Source of the DNA: an uncultured Eubacteriales bacterium
GTDB lineage: Bacteria; Bacillota; Clostridia; Peptostreptococcales; Anaerovoracaceae
Direction of reading: 5' to 3'
DNA length: 51,733 nucleotides
Assembly (NCBI GenBank): GCA_902786815.1
Contig: CADADV010000013.1
Location: 1-51,733 of the forward strand
The notes under the pieces were generated by a model that worked only from the letters and a program-made list of their open reading frames with translations, had not been told where the DNA came from and made no database searches. Positions 8,167-15,498 of this stretch are shown piece by piece; positions within the stretch are counted from its first letter, which is position 1, and every line of letters starts with the position of its first letter. The translations under genes were made by a program, and so were the position numbers.

Positions 8167-8346
8167 ATGGTCCGGATCAACAGCTTTAAGTGTCCGCATT
8201 GCGGAAAAATGGTTGTCGGTCAGATTGTGGACAGCAGACCTATTCCATACGGAAGAATCAGGAGAAGGATCTGCGAGGAATGTTCCCGCAGGTTTACAAC
8301 AATCGAAAAACCAGAGGAGGTAAAAGGAAATGGCAAGCGCAGCTGA
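8167..8346 (+). CDS. NrdR-like stand-alone zinc-ribbon protein
   Basis: A 59-residue protein that matches only the zinc-ribbon part of the ribonucleotide-reductase repressor NrdR: FKCPHCGKMVVGQIVDSRP, then RIRRRICEECSRRFTTIEKP. In NrdR this ribbon binds DNA and is followed by an ATP-cone that senses nucleotides. Here the ATP-cone is absent and the protein ends about 10 residues later. It may bind NrdR boxes without nucleotide control, or simply be a diverged zinc ribbon. The stop overlaps the next gene by 17 bp. Its presence 0.6 kb before thyX fits a role in nucleotide supply. Confidence 0.7.
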   Translation: MVRINSFKCPHCGKMVVGQIVDSRPIPYGRIRRRICEECSRRFTTIEKPEEVKGNGKRS

Positions 8347-8587
8347 CAACAGAAGGTATGAAACCCAGAAGCATCAGAGGAATGCGGCGAAGGCCGGGAC
8401 GGCCCATCCGCGTGGTCTGGCCCGTAGCGTGGCCAAAGCCTATAACCGGGCACACGGTCACAAGGAAAGCGAGATTGGCAAGATCTGGCGCGGCCTGGCG
8501 GCCAAACTGCCGCGTAAGGGCCGGAAGTACTTGCGGACCGAAGCCGAGCGTATGGCCAAACGCGGCCGGGTGCTGAAGGGAGTATGA
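8330..8587 (+). CDS. Small basic hypothetical protein
   Basis: An 85-residue, strongly basic protein (RGLARSVAKAYNRAHGHKES, GRKYLRTEAERMAKRG) with AGAGGAGG upstream. The charge suggests nucleic-acid contact, possibly as a small DNA- or RNA-binding factor. No named family is evident. It ends in an ATGA overlap with the next gene. Confidence 0.65.
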   Translation: MASAADNRRYETQKHQRNAAKAGTAHPRGLARSVAKAYNRAHGHKESEIGKIWRGLAAKLPRKGRKYLRTEAERMAKRGRVLKGV

Positions 8588-8916
8588 CAATGGAAGAAAC
8601 GATTTCCAGAGAAGCGGCGGTGGCCGCTGCCACATGGTGGCTCAATTCCATGATTGAGCCCGTTGATGAATCGTCCAGAAACTTTTTCATCGATGTGCTT
8701 GCGAGCAGGATCACAGAAAATGAATGGCTGCCGGAGCTGAAATGCGACGGCCAGCCGAGCGGCGTCCTGCAGGACAGCGCCATGGAATCCGGGATCGCCA
8801 TCGAGAATTACCGGGATCATACGGAAATGGTGCTCGGTGAGGACGGAAAGATCCTTGCCCGTCCGGGAGAACAGATGGACTGGGTTCAGGTCTGGCCGGC
8901 AGAGGCCGAAGAATAA
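8584..8916 (+). CDS. Hypothetical acidic protein
   Basis: A 110-residue acidic protein (MTMEETISREAAVAAATWWLNSM...) with an N-terminal helix and a WVQVWPAEAEE tail. Start is the ATG overlapping the previous TGA; an ATG at 8590 is an alternative. Similar small acidic proteins occur beside replication genes in Clostridia phages; function is not known. Confidence 0.65.
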   Translation: MTMEETISREAAVAAATWWLNSMIEPVDESSRNFFIDVLASRITENEWLPELKCDGQPSGVLQDSAMESGIAIENYRDHTEMVLGEDGKILARPGEQMDWVQVWPAEAEE

Positions 8917-8988
8917 GTGACAGTTTCCTCCGGATTAAGGCGTACCGTGAGCCGCCATCCGGAGACAAATGAAAGGAGAAAGAAAACC

Positions 8989-9639
8989 ATGAAAATTATC
9001 AATGCGAGTTATGAAATCATCCGGCCCAACATGGACGGGCCGGAAGCCAGAAACGCCATTTATCAGCTGATCGAACAGGCTGGGAGGACCTGCTACAAGA
9101 GTGAAGACAGGATTACTCCGGAAAGCGCAGCAAAGTTCGTTTCCGACACCGTAAAGCGCGGACATGAGGCCATGCTGGAGCATGCGTCTATGACGGTCAA
9201 GTTTATTGTCGATCGGGGCGTATCTCATGAGCTGGTGCGTCATCGTCTTTTCAGCTTCGCCCAGGAAAGCACCCGTTACTGCAACTATAGTAAGGACAAG
9301 TTTGGAAAAGAGATCACGGTTATCAGGCCGCTGTGGCTGCAGGACGATCTGGCGAGGGATCTATGGGAAACTGCATGCGACTCTGCAGAAAAGGCATATT
9401 TCCGTCTCCTGGATGAAGGGTGGTCTCCGCAACAGGCAAGAGCTGTGCTGCCGAACAGTCTGAAAACAGAAGTGGTAATTACAGGGAACATGAGGGAATG
9501 GCGTCACTTCTTCCGGCTGAGGGCAGCCGGCACAACAGGCACACCTCATCCTCAGATGGCAGAAGTGGCAATTCCGCTTTTCCTGAAAGTACGGGAATAC
9601 ATGCCGGAGTTGTTCGGAGACATTAAGCTTCCGGAGTAA
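8989..9639 (+). CDS. thyX: FAD-dependent thymidylate synthase ThyX
   Basis: A 216-residue flavin-dependent thymidylate synthase that methylates dUMP to dTMP using methylene-tetrahydrofolate, FAD and NADPH. The ThyX signature RHRLFSFAQESTRY is present (RHRxxSxxxxSxR type, about residues 82-95), with HEAMLEHASMTVKFIV before it and EWRHFFRLR later, all family landmarks. ATG 8989 follows GAAAGGAGAAAG. It gives the phage its own dTMP supply, useful with the MazG- and NrdR-like genes nearby. Confidence 0.95.
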   Translation: MKIINASYEIIRPNMDGPEARNAIYQLIEQAGRTCYKSEDRITPESAAKFVSDTVKRGHEAMLEHASMTVKFIVDRGVSHELVRHRLFSFAQESTRYCNYSKDKFGKEITVIRPLWLQDDLARDLWETACDSAEKAYFRLLDEGWSPQQARAVLPNSLKTEVVITGNMREWRHFFRLRAAGTTGTPHPQMAEVAIPLFLKVREYMPELFGDIKLPE

Positions 9640-9648
9640 TGGCGAAAT

Positions 9649-9836
9649 AATGCGGTGGCGGAAAAGGTAGACGCTGATAGCTGGGTAAGGACAAGGCAGA
9701 CTAAGACGGCGTGAAGATCACCAATCTTAAATCGGCAAAGACACGCCTGCCGGTACGCACTAAAGCCCACGAGCCGTAAAACCGGTGATTGTTGTGTGTA
9801 TCAGTCCATGCGAGGTGCAAATCCTCACCCGCATTC
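9649..9836 (+). ncRNA. tRNA-like RNA with a ~119-nt insert in the anticodon arm
   Basis: The two ends fold as a tRNA. Acceptor stem AATGCGG (9649-9655) pairs perfectly with CCGCATT (9829-9835). T8-G9 follow, then a D-arm GCG/CGC (9658-9660 with 9672-9674) with GG in its loop. The anticodon stem TGATA (9675-9679) pairs with TATCA (9799-9803). A short variable loop leads to a T-arm around TGCAAAT (9816-9822) with GAGG/CCTC paired. Numbering fits a tRNA exactly up to position 31, then 119 nt (9680-9798) interrupt the anticodon loop. The insert itself folds (GGCGTG with CACGCC; AAGAT with ATCTT; CCGGT with ACCGG). No CCA is encoded. It may be an intron-bearing tRNA or a novel tRNA mimic. Confidence 0.55.
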
Positions 9837-9855
9837 ATGGAAACAGGAGGAGAAA

Positions 9856-10377
9856 ATGTCAGAAGGATATATTGAAAAGCGGAGACTGCTGCAGGAGCTG
9901 CCGTTCATCAGCTGCCTGACATGGGAAGCCCGGCAGATGCTCCGGAAAAAGATTGAGGAAATGCCTGAGGTAAACCTGCTTACCCGGGACGAAGGCGTGG
10001 AGCCGATCCTGGAGGAAGGTTGCTCGACGGTGCATGAGTGCCGGGCAGACGGAACCAGCGGATTTGTGACCAGGCCGTATCTGGACTGGAAATGCCCGGT
10101 GTGCGGATGGTTCGTCGGAGAACTGTACTGCGGACACGGAAGATGGCACATTCAGCAGGAACGGTCATACTGTTCACGGTGCGGCCAAAAGATCGACTGG
10201 ACAAAGCCTCTTGATGAGGAAAAGACCAGGTACGAAACCCGGAAGGCTGAAGAGCGGAAAGAGTTCAAGAAGGCGAACGGGATCCGGCTGGACAACATGC
10301 ACGAAAGCCTGAGACGGAAGTACGGAATGCTGAATGAGGAGGATCCTGATAATGGAACCGAAAGTGCTGACAGCTGA
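9856..10377 (+). CDS. Zinc-ribbon hypothetical protein
   Basis: A 173-residue protein with two clear cysteine pairs, WKCPVCGWFVGELYCGHG and YCSRCGQKIDW (about residues 78-115), typical of a zinc ribbon. Basic helices follow. AGGAGG precedes ATG 9856. It opens the run of small Cys-rich genes that extends to 12.5 kb. Function unknown; nucleic-acid or protein binding is possible. Confidence 0.75.
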   Translation: MSEGYIEKRRLLQELPFISCLTWEARQMLRKKIEEMPEVNLLTRDEGVEPILEEGCSTVHECRADGTSGFVTRPYLDWKCPVCGWFVGELYCGHGRWHIQQERSYCSRCGQKIDWTKPLDEEKTRYETRKAEERKEFKKANGIRLDNMHESLRRKYGMLNEEDPDNGTESADS

Positions 10378-10627
10378 TGAACTCCGGGAACTTCCGAGAC
10401 TGACAATCGTGTTCATCGAATGCTTTGACGGTGAATACCAGGCGCCGATGCCGACAATCATGGCCGGAATGAAATGCTATGACGGCACAATCGTGGATGA
10501 AGATGGCAGTACGTTCAGCGACTTCGAGGACGATATGAAGCCCGGAAGGATGTTTGACGGAAGCTATTTTCGCTTCTGGAACATGATGCCGACAGAGGAA
10601 CAGCGAAAGGCGGTGCCGTGGAAATGA
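10352..10627 (+). CDS. Hypothetical protein
   Basis: A 91-residue protein starting MEPKVLTADELRELPRLTIV. Predicted beta-rich core with an acidic middle (DFEDDMKPG). ATG 10352 follows GAGGAGGATCCTG and overlaps the previous gene by 26 bp. No motif is recognised. Confidence 0.7.
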   Translation: MEPKVLTADELRELPRLTIVFIECFDGEYQAPMPTIMAGMKCYDGTIVDEDGSTFSDFEDDMKPGRMFDGSYFRFWNMMPTEEQRKAVPWK

Positions 10628-10764
10628 AAGGTAAAAAGTTCTTTCGGAAATGCGGGTGCTGCGGAGAACGATTCGCACAGCCTGAACTGATCAAGGATAA
10701 AAGAAGTAAAAGCGGATGGTTCTGCAGACATTGCTACAAATACATCACGGAGGAAGCTGGATGA
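10624..10764 (+). CDS. Tiny zinc-ribbon protein
   Basis: A 46-residue protein with CGCCGERF near the start and WFCRHCYKY near the end, i.e. two CxxC knuckles about 27 residues apart, the minimum for a zinc ribbon. Its ATG overlaps the previous TGA and its TGA overlaps the next ATG, so it sits in a translationally coupled string. Confidence 0.65.
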   Translation: MKGKKFFRKCGCCGERFAQPELIKDKRSKSGWFCRHCYKYITEEAG

Positions 10765-11327
10765 AAAAGAATCATGATTTCAAAGTCGGAGACCTGATTA
10801 TCTACCAGAACGGAGACCGGTTCGAAATCGGAAAGATCAAGCGGATGGTGGATGACGGGGCATTTGTCTGGTACAGCACCGGAGAAACAGCGGCAAAGAC
10901 GCCGTTTGACGTCATGCACAAGCTGTCAAACAGCTACGTTATTACGGAAACGGAACTGGGCGGCAGGGACGCAAAGAAGGCCATTACGGAAGAGGTTCAG
11001 ATCCATGGCGCGATGGTCTACGGCTGCAAGGACTGTATGTCCAGATGGATCATGTATCTGGAAAAAGGCCTGGAAGAGCCGGGATGCGATGATCGGAAGC
11101 CGGTACCGTTCGGGATCAGGTGCCCGTTCTGCGGAGGTTTCCACGCTTACGACATATCCGGATACCTCAGGATCCCTGGCAACGGATACCAGGCGCTTCC
11201 GAAGAACGCATCGTATTTTGCGAACCTGCCGGATCGGGACTGCGGTGTTTCAAGAATCTCCGGGATGATGGACAGTCTGGATGAGCATGAAATACCGTCT
11301 GCCAGGATCGTGAGAGAAACAAGGTGA
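10761..11327 (+). CDS. Hypothetical protein with N-terminal SH3-like/KOW-like and zinc-ribbon parts
   Basis: A 188-residue protein. The first ~55 residues (HDFKVGDLIIYQNGDRFEIG, DDGAFVWYSTGETA) look like a small beta barrel of the kind seen in YorP/KOW-type phage proteins. The middle has a split Cys set, YGCKDCMSRW and IRCPFCGGFHA, forming a probable zinc ribbon. Function is unknown. Start is the ATG overlapping the preceding stop. Confidence 0.7.
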   Translation: MKKNHDFKVGDLIIYQNGDRFEIGKIKRMVDDGAFVWYSTGETAAKTPFDVMHKLSNSYVITETELGGRDAKKAITEEVQIHGAMVYGCKDCMSRWIMYLEKGLEEPGCDDRKPVPFGIRCPFCGGFHAYDISGYLRIPGNGYQALPKNASYFANLPDRDCGVSRISGMMDSLDEHEIPSARIVRETR

Positions 11328-11330
11328 TGG

Positions 11331-11567
11331 ATGATGAATGTGAACGTTCCTGACTGCTATGAGTATCCGGACGATCTGTACTGCATCAAGTGTGACGATT
11401 ATGTGGCCCCGGCGATCGAGGACCGCGTGGAGGAAATGGAGCAGAACGGAAAGCCGGTGAAGATCCCGTGGAAAGCAGCTGTCTGCCCGACCTGCGGCAG
11501 CCTGCTGTGTGACCGGGATCTGGACTACGGCATTCTCAGACAGGCCAGAAAGGATGGAATTGTATGA
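11331..11567 (+). CDS. Zinc-ribbon hypothetical protein
   Basis: A 78-residue protein with YCIKCDDYV near the N-terminus and AVCPTCGSLLCDRD later, a zinc-ribbon spacing. Two successive ATGs (11331 and 11334) could start it. Its end overlaps the next small gene by 4 bp. Confidence 0.7.
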   Translation: MMNVNVPDCYEYPDDLYCIKCDDYVAPAIEDRVEEMEQNGKPVKIPWKAAVCPTCGSLLCDRDLDYGILRQARKDGIV

Positions 11568-11728
11568 AACACTGCATCATGTGGAAGAAGACCAGGCTGC
11601 AGAACGGTGATGTCAAAACCAGATGCGGGTATGACGGATCGATCCGGAACCAGTGCAAGGGAGAACGGTGTCCGCATTTCCAGCCGACGCTTCTTCACAG
11701 GATCATGAACCGGAAGAAAGGACGGTGA
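11564..11728 (+). CDS. Small cysteine-rich hypothetical protein
   Basis: A 54-residue protein (MKHCIMWKKTRLQNGD...) with Cys at positions 4, 23, 34 and 39 and a basic C-terminus (HRIMNRKKGR). It is coupled by ATGA overlap to the gene before it. The spacing is looser than a standard ribbon; metal binding is plausible only. Confidence 0.55.
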   Translation: MKHCIMWKKTRLQNGDVKTRCGYDGSIRNQCKGERCPHFQPTLLHRIMNRKKGR

Positions 11729-11732
11729 TCCC

Positions 11733-12032
11733 ATGGAAGAAGACAGATGCGTCTGCTGCGGAGAAGTCATTCCGGAAGGATCTCTGGTCTGTCCGAACTG
11801 CAACGCCAAAGCATACACGAAACTTCCGGATAAATGGCTGCTGCGGGACGTCCCGATGAGGCCGAAGGTGTACAAGATGAGGCTCGGGTACGGATACAAC
11901 TGCAGGCAGTGCGGTCACGGCGTGAGCCGGGCAGCGCACAAGTATTGCCCGAACTGCGGACAGTTCCAGGACTGGCAGGCCGTCTGGCTGCATGAAAAAG
12001 AGATCCTGAGAGGCAGAGAAAAGGAGGATTAA
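11733..12032 (+). CDS. Double zinc-ribbon hypothetical protein
   Basis: A 99-residue protein with two ribbons: CVCCGEVIPEGSLVCPNCNA (residues ~6-25) and CRQCGHGVSRAAHKYCPNCG (~57-76). Tandem ribbons of this type usually bind nucleic acid or bridge proteins. It has no other domain. It is preceded by the stop of a 54-residue Cys-rich gene only 4 bp away. Confidence 0.75.
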   Translation: MEEDRCVCCGEVIPEGSLVCPNCNAKAYTKLPDKWLLRDVPMRPKVYKMRLGYGYNCRQCGHGVSRAAHKYCPNCGQFQDWQAVWLHEKEILRGREKED

Positions 12033-12035
12033 CCA

Positions 12036-12308
12036 TTGGAAGAATATGTTACCCATGATCTGAAACTGAGCGTCTTCTTCTGTGACGCGGTGTACAACGG
12101 ACGGAAAAGTTTCGAAGTCCGGAGAAACGACCGCGGATTCCAGACCGGCGATCACATCAAGTTCATCCCGATCAAGCCGGGAGCCACCAAACAAGAGGAC
12201 ATGTATCCGGATCACCCGATCAAGACTCAGGAATATGTGATCACCTACATGCTGAACGGCTGGGGCATCGAAAACGGGTATGTAGTACTGGGAATTAAGA
12301 AGCTGTGA
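12036..12308 (+). CDS. ASCH/PUA-like DUF3850-type protein
   Basis: A 90-residue protein with the DUF3850 pattern: THDLKLSVFFCDAVYNGRKS, FEVRRNDRGFQTGDHI, then YVVLGIKKL at the end. This is a short ASCH/PUA-like beta barrel found often in phages and thought to bind RNA or modified nucleotides. TTG at 12036 is the start, 7 bases after AAGGAGGAT; no ATG is available in frame nearby. Confidence 0.75.
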   Translation: MEEYVTHDLKLSVFFCDAVYNGRKSFEVRRNDRGFQTGDHIKFIPIKPGATKQEDMYPDHPIKTQEYVITYMLNGWGIENGYVVLGIKKL

Positions 12309-12318
12309 GGTGGCCACG

Positions 12319-12513
12319 ATGGAAGAAAAGAAGGAACTGACGGACCAGTGGAAGAGCGAAGGGCTCTGCTACAAGTGCCGGCGGAAGAGATACTGCAAAA
12401 CGACCTGCAGGGCCAGCCGGGAGGCAGCTGCCGCCAGAGTCCGGGCGGCGATCATGAAAGCAACGGGCATGGACAAGGCCATGGCCGTCATTAACGAACT
12501 GAAGGGAGAATAA
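12319..12513 (+). CDS. Small cysteine-rich hypothetical protein
   Basis: A 64-residue protein: a Cys motif GLCYKCRRKRYCKTTCRASR (about 14-33) followed by a helix (AAARVRAAIMKATGMDKAM). ATG 12319 fits the GAGGTGG ribosome site better than GTG 12310. It closes the zinc-ribbon gene run. Confidence 0.65.
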   Translation: MEEKKELTDQWKSEGLCYKCRRKRYCKTTCRASREAAAARVRAAIMKATGMDKAMAVINELKGE

Positions 12514-12518
12514 GCACA

Positions 12519-12878
12519 ATGGCAGCAGAAAAGAAGAAGGTAAAACCGATCGACTTTGAAAGCAACACTTTCAAGCAGATGAAGGATGACATGATGTCGG
12601 AGCTGAATGTGCTCCTGCGGGAAATGGAGCGCCACGGATCCGAGGACGGCGTGATGACGGTGAAGATCGTCGTTCACACCGAAGAGAAGCAGCTGGATGA
12701 CGGCAAGCCCCATGTGGTTCCCAGCTTCAAACACAAGATCAAGACCGGGTTCAACGTCCAGCACGAGAAGGAAGGCGAACTGGCCGGCGATTACGTGCTG
12801 AAGCGGAACGACAAGAACCTTTATCAGCTGGAACTGCTGACGGAGCAGCTGGACATGATGGAGGAGGAAGTTGAGTGA
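12519..12878 (+). CDS. Hypothetical protein
   Basis: A 119-residue protein starting MAAEKKKVKPIDFESNTFKQ. It has a helical N-terminus, a beta-rich centre (GVMTVKIVVHTEEKQLDDGK) and an acidic C-terminal helix ending MMEEEVE. Not recognised, but it resembles proteins that precede the late regulator in Clostridia phages. It overlaps the next gene by 4 bp. Confidence 0.7.
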   Translation: MAAEKKKVKPIDFESNTFKQMKDDMMSELNVLLREMERHGSEDGVMTVKIVVHTEEKQLDDGKPHVVPSFKHKIKTGFNVQHEKEGELAGDYVLKRNDKNLYQLELLTEQLDMMEEEVE

Positions 12879-13174
12879 TTTCCGTGCTGAGTGCTATAAT
12901 TTACGCAGTATTAGCGGTTTTGACAGCCTGCGCGGTAACAGCCTATCTGTACGAGCGGAAGCTGTACAGAGAAGCCTACAGGGCCAATGAGGATCTATCA
13001 GACCAGGTGGAAGCATACAGGCGTGAATGCTCGGAGCTCAGAACGGAACTCGCAAGGATCGACGGGGTTGCCCAGGGCCGGGAGTGCGACGCGATGCAGC
13101 GCAGGTTTCTGGAATCCATACAGGAGAACGGACAGGGCACGGTAAGAATCGGCCGCAGACAGCAGAATGGATAA
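12875..13174 (+). CDS. Small membrane protein with coiled coil
   Basis: A 99-residue protein with one N-terminal membrane helix (residues ~3-24, SVLSAIIYAVLAVLTACAV) and a cytoplasmic or external coiled coil (ANEDLSDQVEAYRRECSELR). The layout recalls Rz-like spanins or phage inner-membrane accessory proteins, but its place among early genes argues against a lysis role. Start is GTG 12875, overlapping the previous TGA. Confidence 0.6.
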   Translation: MISVLSAIIYAVLAVLTACAVTAYLYERKLYREAYRANEDLSDQVEAYRRECSELRTELARIDGVAQGRECDAMQRRFLESIQENGQGTVRIGRRQQNG

Positions 13175-13192
13175 AAGGACGGTGAGGACGGG

Positions 13193-13633
13193 TTGACCAT
13201 CGGAGAGCTGAATCAGCTGGCCTATCTGCAGAAGGCCATCGAGATGGAAAGCGAACGGCTCCGGGCATTGCGGGAATCCGTGGATGTGAAGTCACCCGTC
13301 ATCACCGACATGCCGAAGGCGCCGGGTGCCAAGGACAAACTCGGCGAGACCGTTCCCAAAATCGTGGATCAGGAAGCGGAAATTCTGGCATCCCTTCAGA
13401 AATTCACAGCGCTGAAAGAGAGAGCGGAGCAGTTTATCAACCGGACACCGAATCCGAGGATGAAGATGATCCTGGTCATGCGGTTCATGGATCAGAAGCA
13501 ATGGCAGGAGATCGCCGACATCATCGGAGGAAAAGAAACGGAGTACAGCGTGAAGCAGGCCTGCTACCGGTACGTAGAAGGAAGGGACAGCAGCCCCATT
13601 CCCGGGCAGCTCTCCATGTTCGAGGCCGAATGA
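13193..13633 (+). CDS. ArpU/sigma-70-like late transcription regulator
   Basis: A 146-residue protein. A helical N-terminus (LNQLAYLQKAIEMESERLRA) is followed by FINRTPNPRMKMILVMRFMD and the helix-turn-helix QKQWQEIADIIGGKETEYSV, matching DUF1492/ArpU-type sigma-region-4-like regulators that turn on late genes in Gram-positive phages. It is the last gene before the late block, the usual place for such a factor. The start is TTG 13193. The probable target region with tandem TGTCACGAA repeats begins 8 bases after its stop. Confidence 0.75.
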   Translation: MTIGELNQLAYLQKAIEMESERLRALRESVDVKSPVITDMPKAPGAKDKLGETVPKIVDQEAEILASLQKFTALKERAEQFINRTPNPRMKMILVMRFMDQKQWQEIADIIGGKETEYSVKQACYRYVEGRDSSPIPGQLSMFEAE

Positions 13634-13639
13634 AAAAAG

Positions 13640-13690
13640 TTTTGTCACGAATGTCACGAATGTCACACATGTTTCACGGCCGTATGGTAG
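13640..13690 (+). promoter_or_regulatory. Candidate late promoter/operator with tandem TGTCACGAA repeats
   Basis: Directly after the ArpU-like gene the sequence holds TGTCACGAA twice in tandem (13643-13660), then TGTCACACA and a fourth related copy TGTTTCAC. A TGTCAC hexamer at 13661-13666 lies 16 bases before TATGGT (13683-13688), a passable -35/-10 pair. The tandem copies look like activator sites for the sigma-like protein just upstream. The 230-bp leader to the next gene contains no convincing gene. Confidence 0.45.
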
Positions 13691-13866
13691 AGTGCAGGCT
13701 GGAAAACGATCAAAATCACCAACGGGCGGTTCCGGAAACGGGATCGCCTATTTTGATGCCGGAAAGGGGGATCGAAAGAAAAGGCGCGGCGTTTGCTCCT
13801 GGCGCTGCGAAGTGGCATGCGGCTTCATGACCCGCCAGTCATGGGCCGGACGATAAGGAGGAAAAC

Positions 13867-14868
13867 ATGATTCAATCAATCAAACAGAAATTCAAGGCAA
13901 ATCCGATGCTCTACTACGCTTTGAGCATCTGTGCAACCTGGGCCGGAATCGGCAGCCTGATGAACGGCGTGACGATGACGCAGACCTACGGCGTGATTCC
14001 TTCCCTGATCTGGGTGCTGGGCAACGTGCTGGCCTGCATTGTGTTCGGATTCTGCGCGATGAAGATCCCGAAGGTCCGGGAAGTCTTCGGCAGCAAGATC
14101 ATGAAATGGGTCTGCGGCGTGATGTGCATCTTCCAGGCATGGCTTTCCATGAACGGGACACAGACAGTGTTCGCTGACACGCCTCTGGGTGCGGATTACG
14201 GCATGGCCATCGCCTACATTATGGCCGTGGTATTCCTGATCATCCTGCTGAAATACGGCATGATCCGGAACGTACTGACAGACGGTTTCGGATGGATCGT
14301 CGTTTATCTGCTGGCGCTGGGTGTGACGATTACCGCGGCCATCCACAGCAGAGGGAACTTCAACCAGATCCCGATGATCGCCGATGACCAGGCAATGGGT
14401 CAGGGTATATGGAAGGCAATCCTTCTGCTGCCCGGACCGTTCACATATCCGTATTTCTTCGAAATTCTCAATTACAATGAGAAAAACCCGGACGGGACGA
14501 ACAAAATCAACGTCAGACGGGCGTTTACCCTGGGCGGGATCTTCTTCGGGATATACATGGCCATCATCTTCCTTCTGGCGTGGACACAGTTCACACCGGC
14601 GCTGAACGTACTGAAAGCTTTCCTGATTACCATTATCGGAGCCTCGACGCTTTCCAGCTCGATGTACAGCATATATATCGCATTCGGAAAGAAGGTCGGG
14701 CTGTGCGTAAACGCTGGCTTAATCGCGCTGTGGGCGGTTCTGATTCCGCTTGGCGTCATGGGTATGTGGACTTTGATGGCTTCGATACGGATCTATCTTG
14801 TGGGTGGTGCTATCCTCTTTGCCGTCTGCTGGAGGCTCTGGGAAAAGCGGAAGCAGGTGAGCACATGA
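13867..14868 (+). CDS. Polytopic membrane protein, possible APC-superfamily-like transporter
   Basis: A 333-residue integral membrane protein with about nine to ten hydrophobic segments, e.g. GVIPSLIWVLGNVLACIVFG, AIAYIMAVVFLIILLKYG, IFFGIYMAIIFLLAW and VGLCVNAGLIALWAVLIPLG. The first segment (CATWAGIGSLMNGVTMTQ) has a glycine break like LeuT/APC-fold transporters, but the family is not certain. AAGGAGG precedes ATG 13867. It overlaps the ParB-like gene by 4 bp and is followed by the PAPS-reductase-like gene, so it may be part of that cassette, perhaps importing its substrate. A transporter-like gene is rare in a phage of this size. Confidence 0.7.
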   Translation: MIQSIKQKFKANPMLYYALSICATWAGIGSLMNGVTMTQTYGVIPSLIWVLGNVLACIVFGFCAMKIPKVREVFGSKIMKWVCGVMCIFQAWLSMNGTQTVFADTPLGADYGMAIAYIMAVVFLIILLKYGMIRNVLTDGFGWIVVYLLALGVTITAAIHSRGNFNQIPMIADDQAMGQGIWKAILLLPGPFTYPYFFEILNYNEKNPDGTNKINVRRAFTLGGIFFGIYMAIIFLLAWTQFTPALNVLKAFLITIIGASTLSSSMYSIYIAFGKKVGLCVNAGLIALWAVLIPLGVMGMWTLMASIRIYLVGGAILFAVCWRLWEKRKQVST

Positions 14869-15497
14869 AGATTGTGCAGAAAAAGCTTTCCGCCCTGCAG
14901 AAGATCGAGAAGAACATTCGCCGGCACAGTCCGAAGCAGCTGAACGAGTATGTCCGGTCCGTGAGGATGTTCGGGCAGATCCGGCCGCTGGTGATCGATG
15001 AGAAAGGCGTGATCCTCTGCGGCAACGGCCTGTATGACGCGATGGTGGCACTCGGATATGACAAAGCCGACTGCTACGTGGTGGCAGACCTGACCGAAAC
15101 CCAGAAGAAAAAACTGATGTTAGCCGACAATCGGGTGTACGAACTCGGCATGACCGACACAGACGCCTTCGAGGAAATCATCCGGAGTCTGGACGGCGAC
15201 GTGGACGTGCCCGGATGGGACGCCGATCTGCTGGAAACCCTGAACGCTTCCGTCCGGGAAGTGAACGCCATGGTGGACAGTTACGGCACCTACGACGAAA
15301 ATGACGTGCAGCGGTACGCAGGACGGCGGGAACCCGTCCACGGCAGCACAGGTGAAGCCACCGTGCCGGTGCAGGACTCCGGACAGGTTAATACCGCTTC
15401 CGGAGAACAGGCGCCTGCAGGGACCGCTGAGGGGCAAACAGAGGCATTCGTCATCTGTCCGCACTGCGGAGCCCGGATTCCGATCGGGGGTGCCTGA
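14865..15497 (+). CDS. ParB-like (IbrB-type) protein with C-terminal zinc knuckle
   Basis: A 210-residue protein. A ParB/sulfiredoxin-like domain covers residues ~1-110: SPKQLNEYVRSVRMFGQIRP, VIDEKGVILCGNGLYDAMVA (the equivalent of the GERR box), KKLMLADNRVYELG. A Ser/Gly-rich linker follows, then FVICPHCGARIPIGG, a single CxxC. It resembles the DNA-methylase-linked ParB proteins that recognise adjacent substrates. It overlaps the membrane-protein stop and is one base from the PAPS-reductase-like gene. ParB-like plus PAPS-reductase-like is the pairing known as IbrB/IbrA in E. coli. Confidence 0.8.
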   Translation: MKIVQKKLSALQKIEKNIRRHSPKQLNEYVRSVRMFGQIRPLVIDEKGVILCGNGLYDAMVALGYDKADCYVVADLTETQKKKLMLADNRVYELGMTDTDAFEEIIRSLDGDVDVPGWDADLLETLNASVREVNAMVDSYGTYDENDVQRYAGRREPVHGSTGEATVPVQDSGQVNTASGEQAPAGTAEGQTEAFVICPHCGARIPIGGA

Positions 15498-15498
15498 C

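Noticed and set aside
9649-9836. tmRNA or full group I intron
   Set aside because: The 5' part keeps a real D-arm unlike tmRNA, there is no tag frame, and 119 nt is too short for a complete group I core. The AGACTAAGACGG string resembles an intron core element but no matching partner region is convincing.
13690-13866. Riboswitch (c-di-GMP type) or small gene in the late leader
   Set aside because: Conserved riboswitch bases were not found, and the only frame (ATG 13684) lacks a ribosome site.
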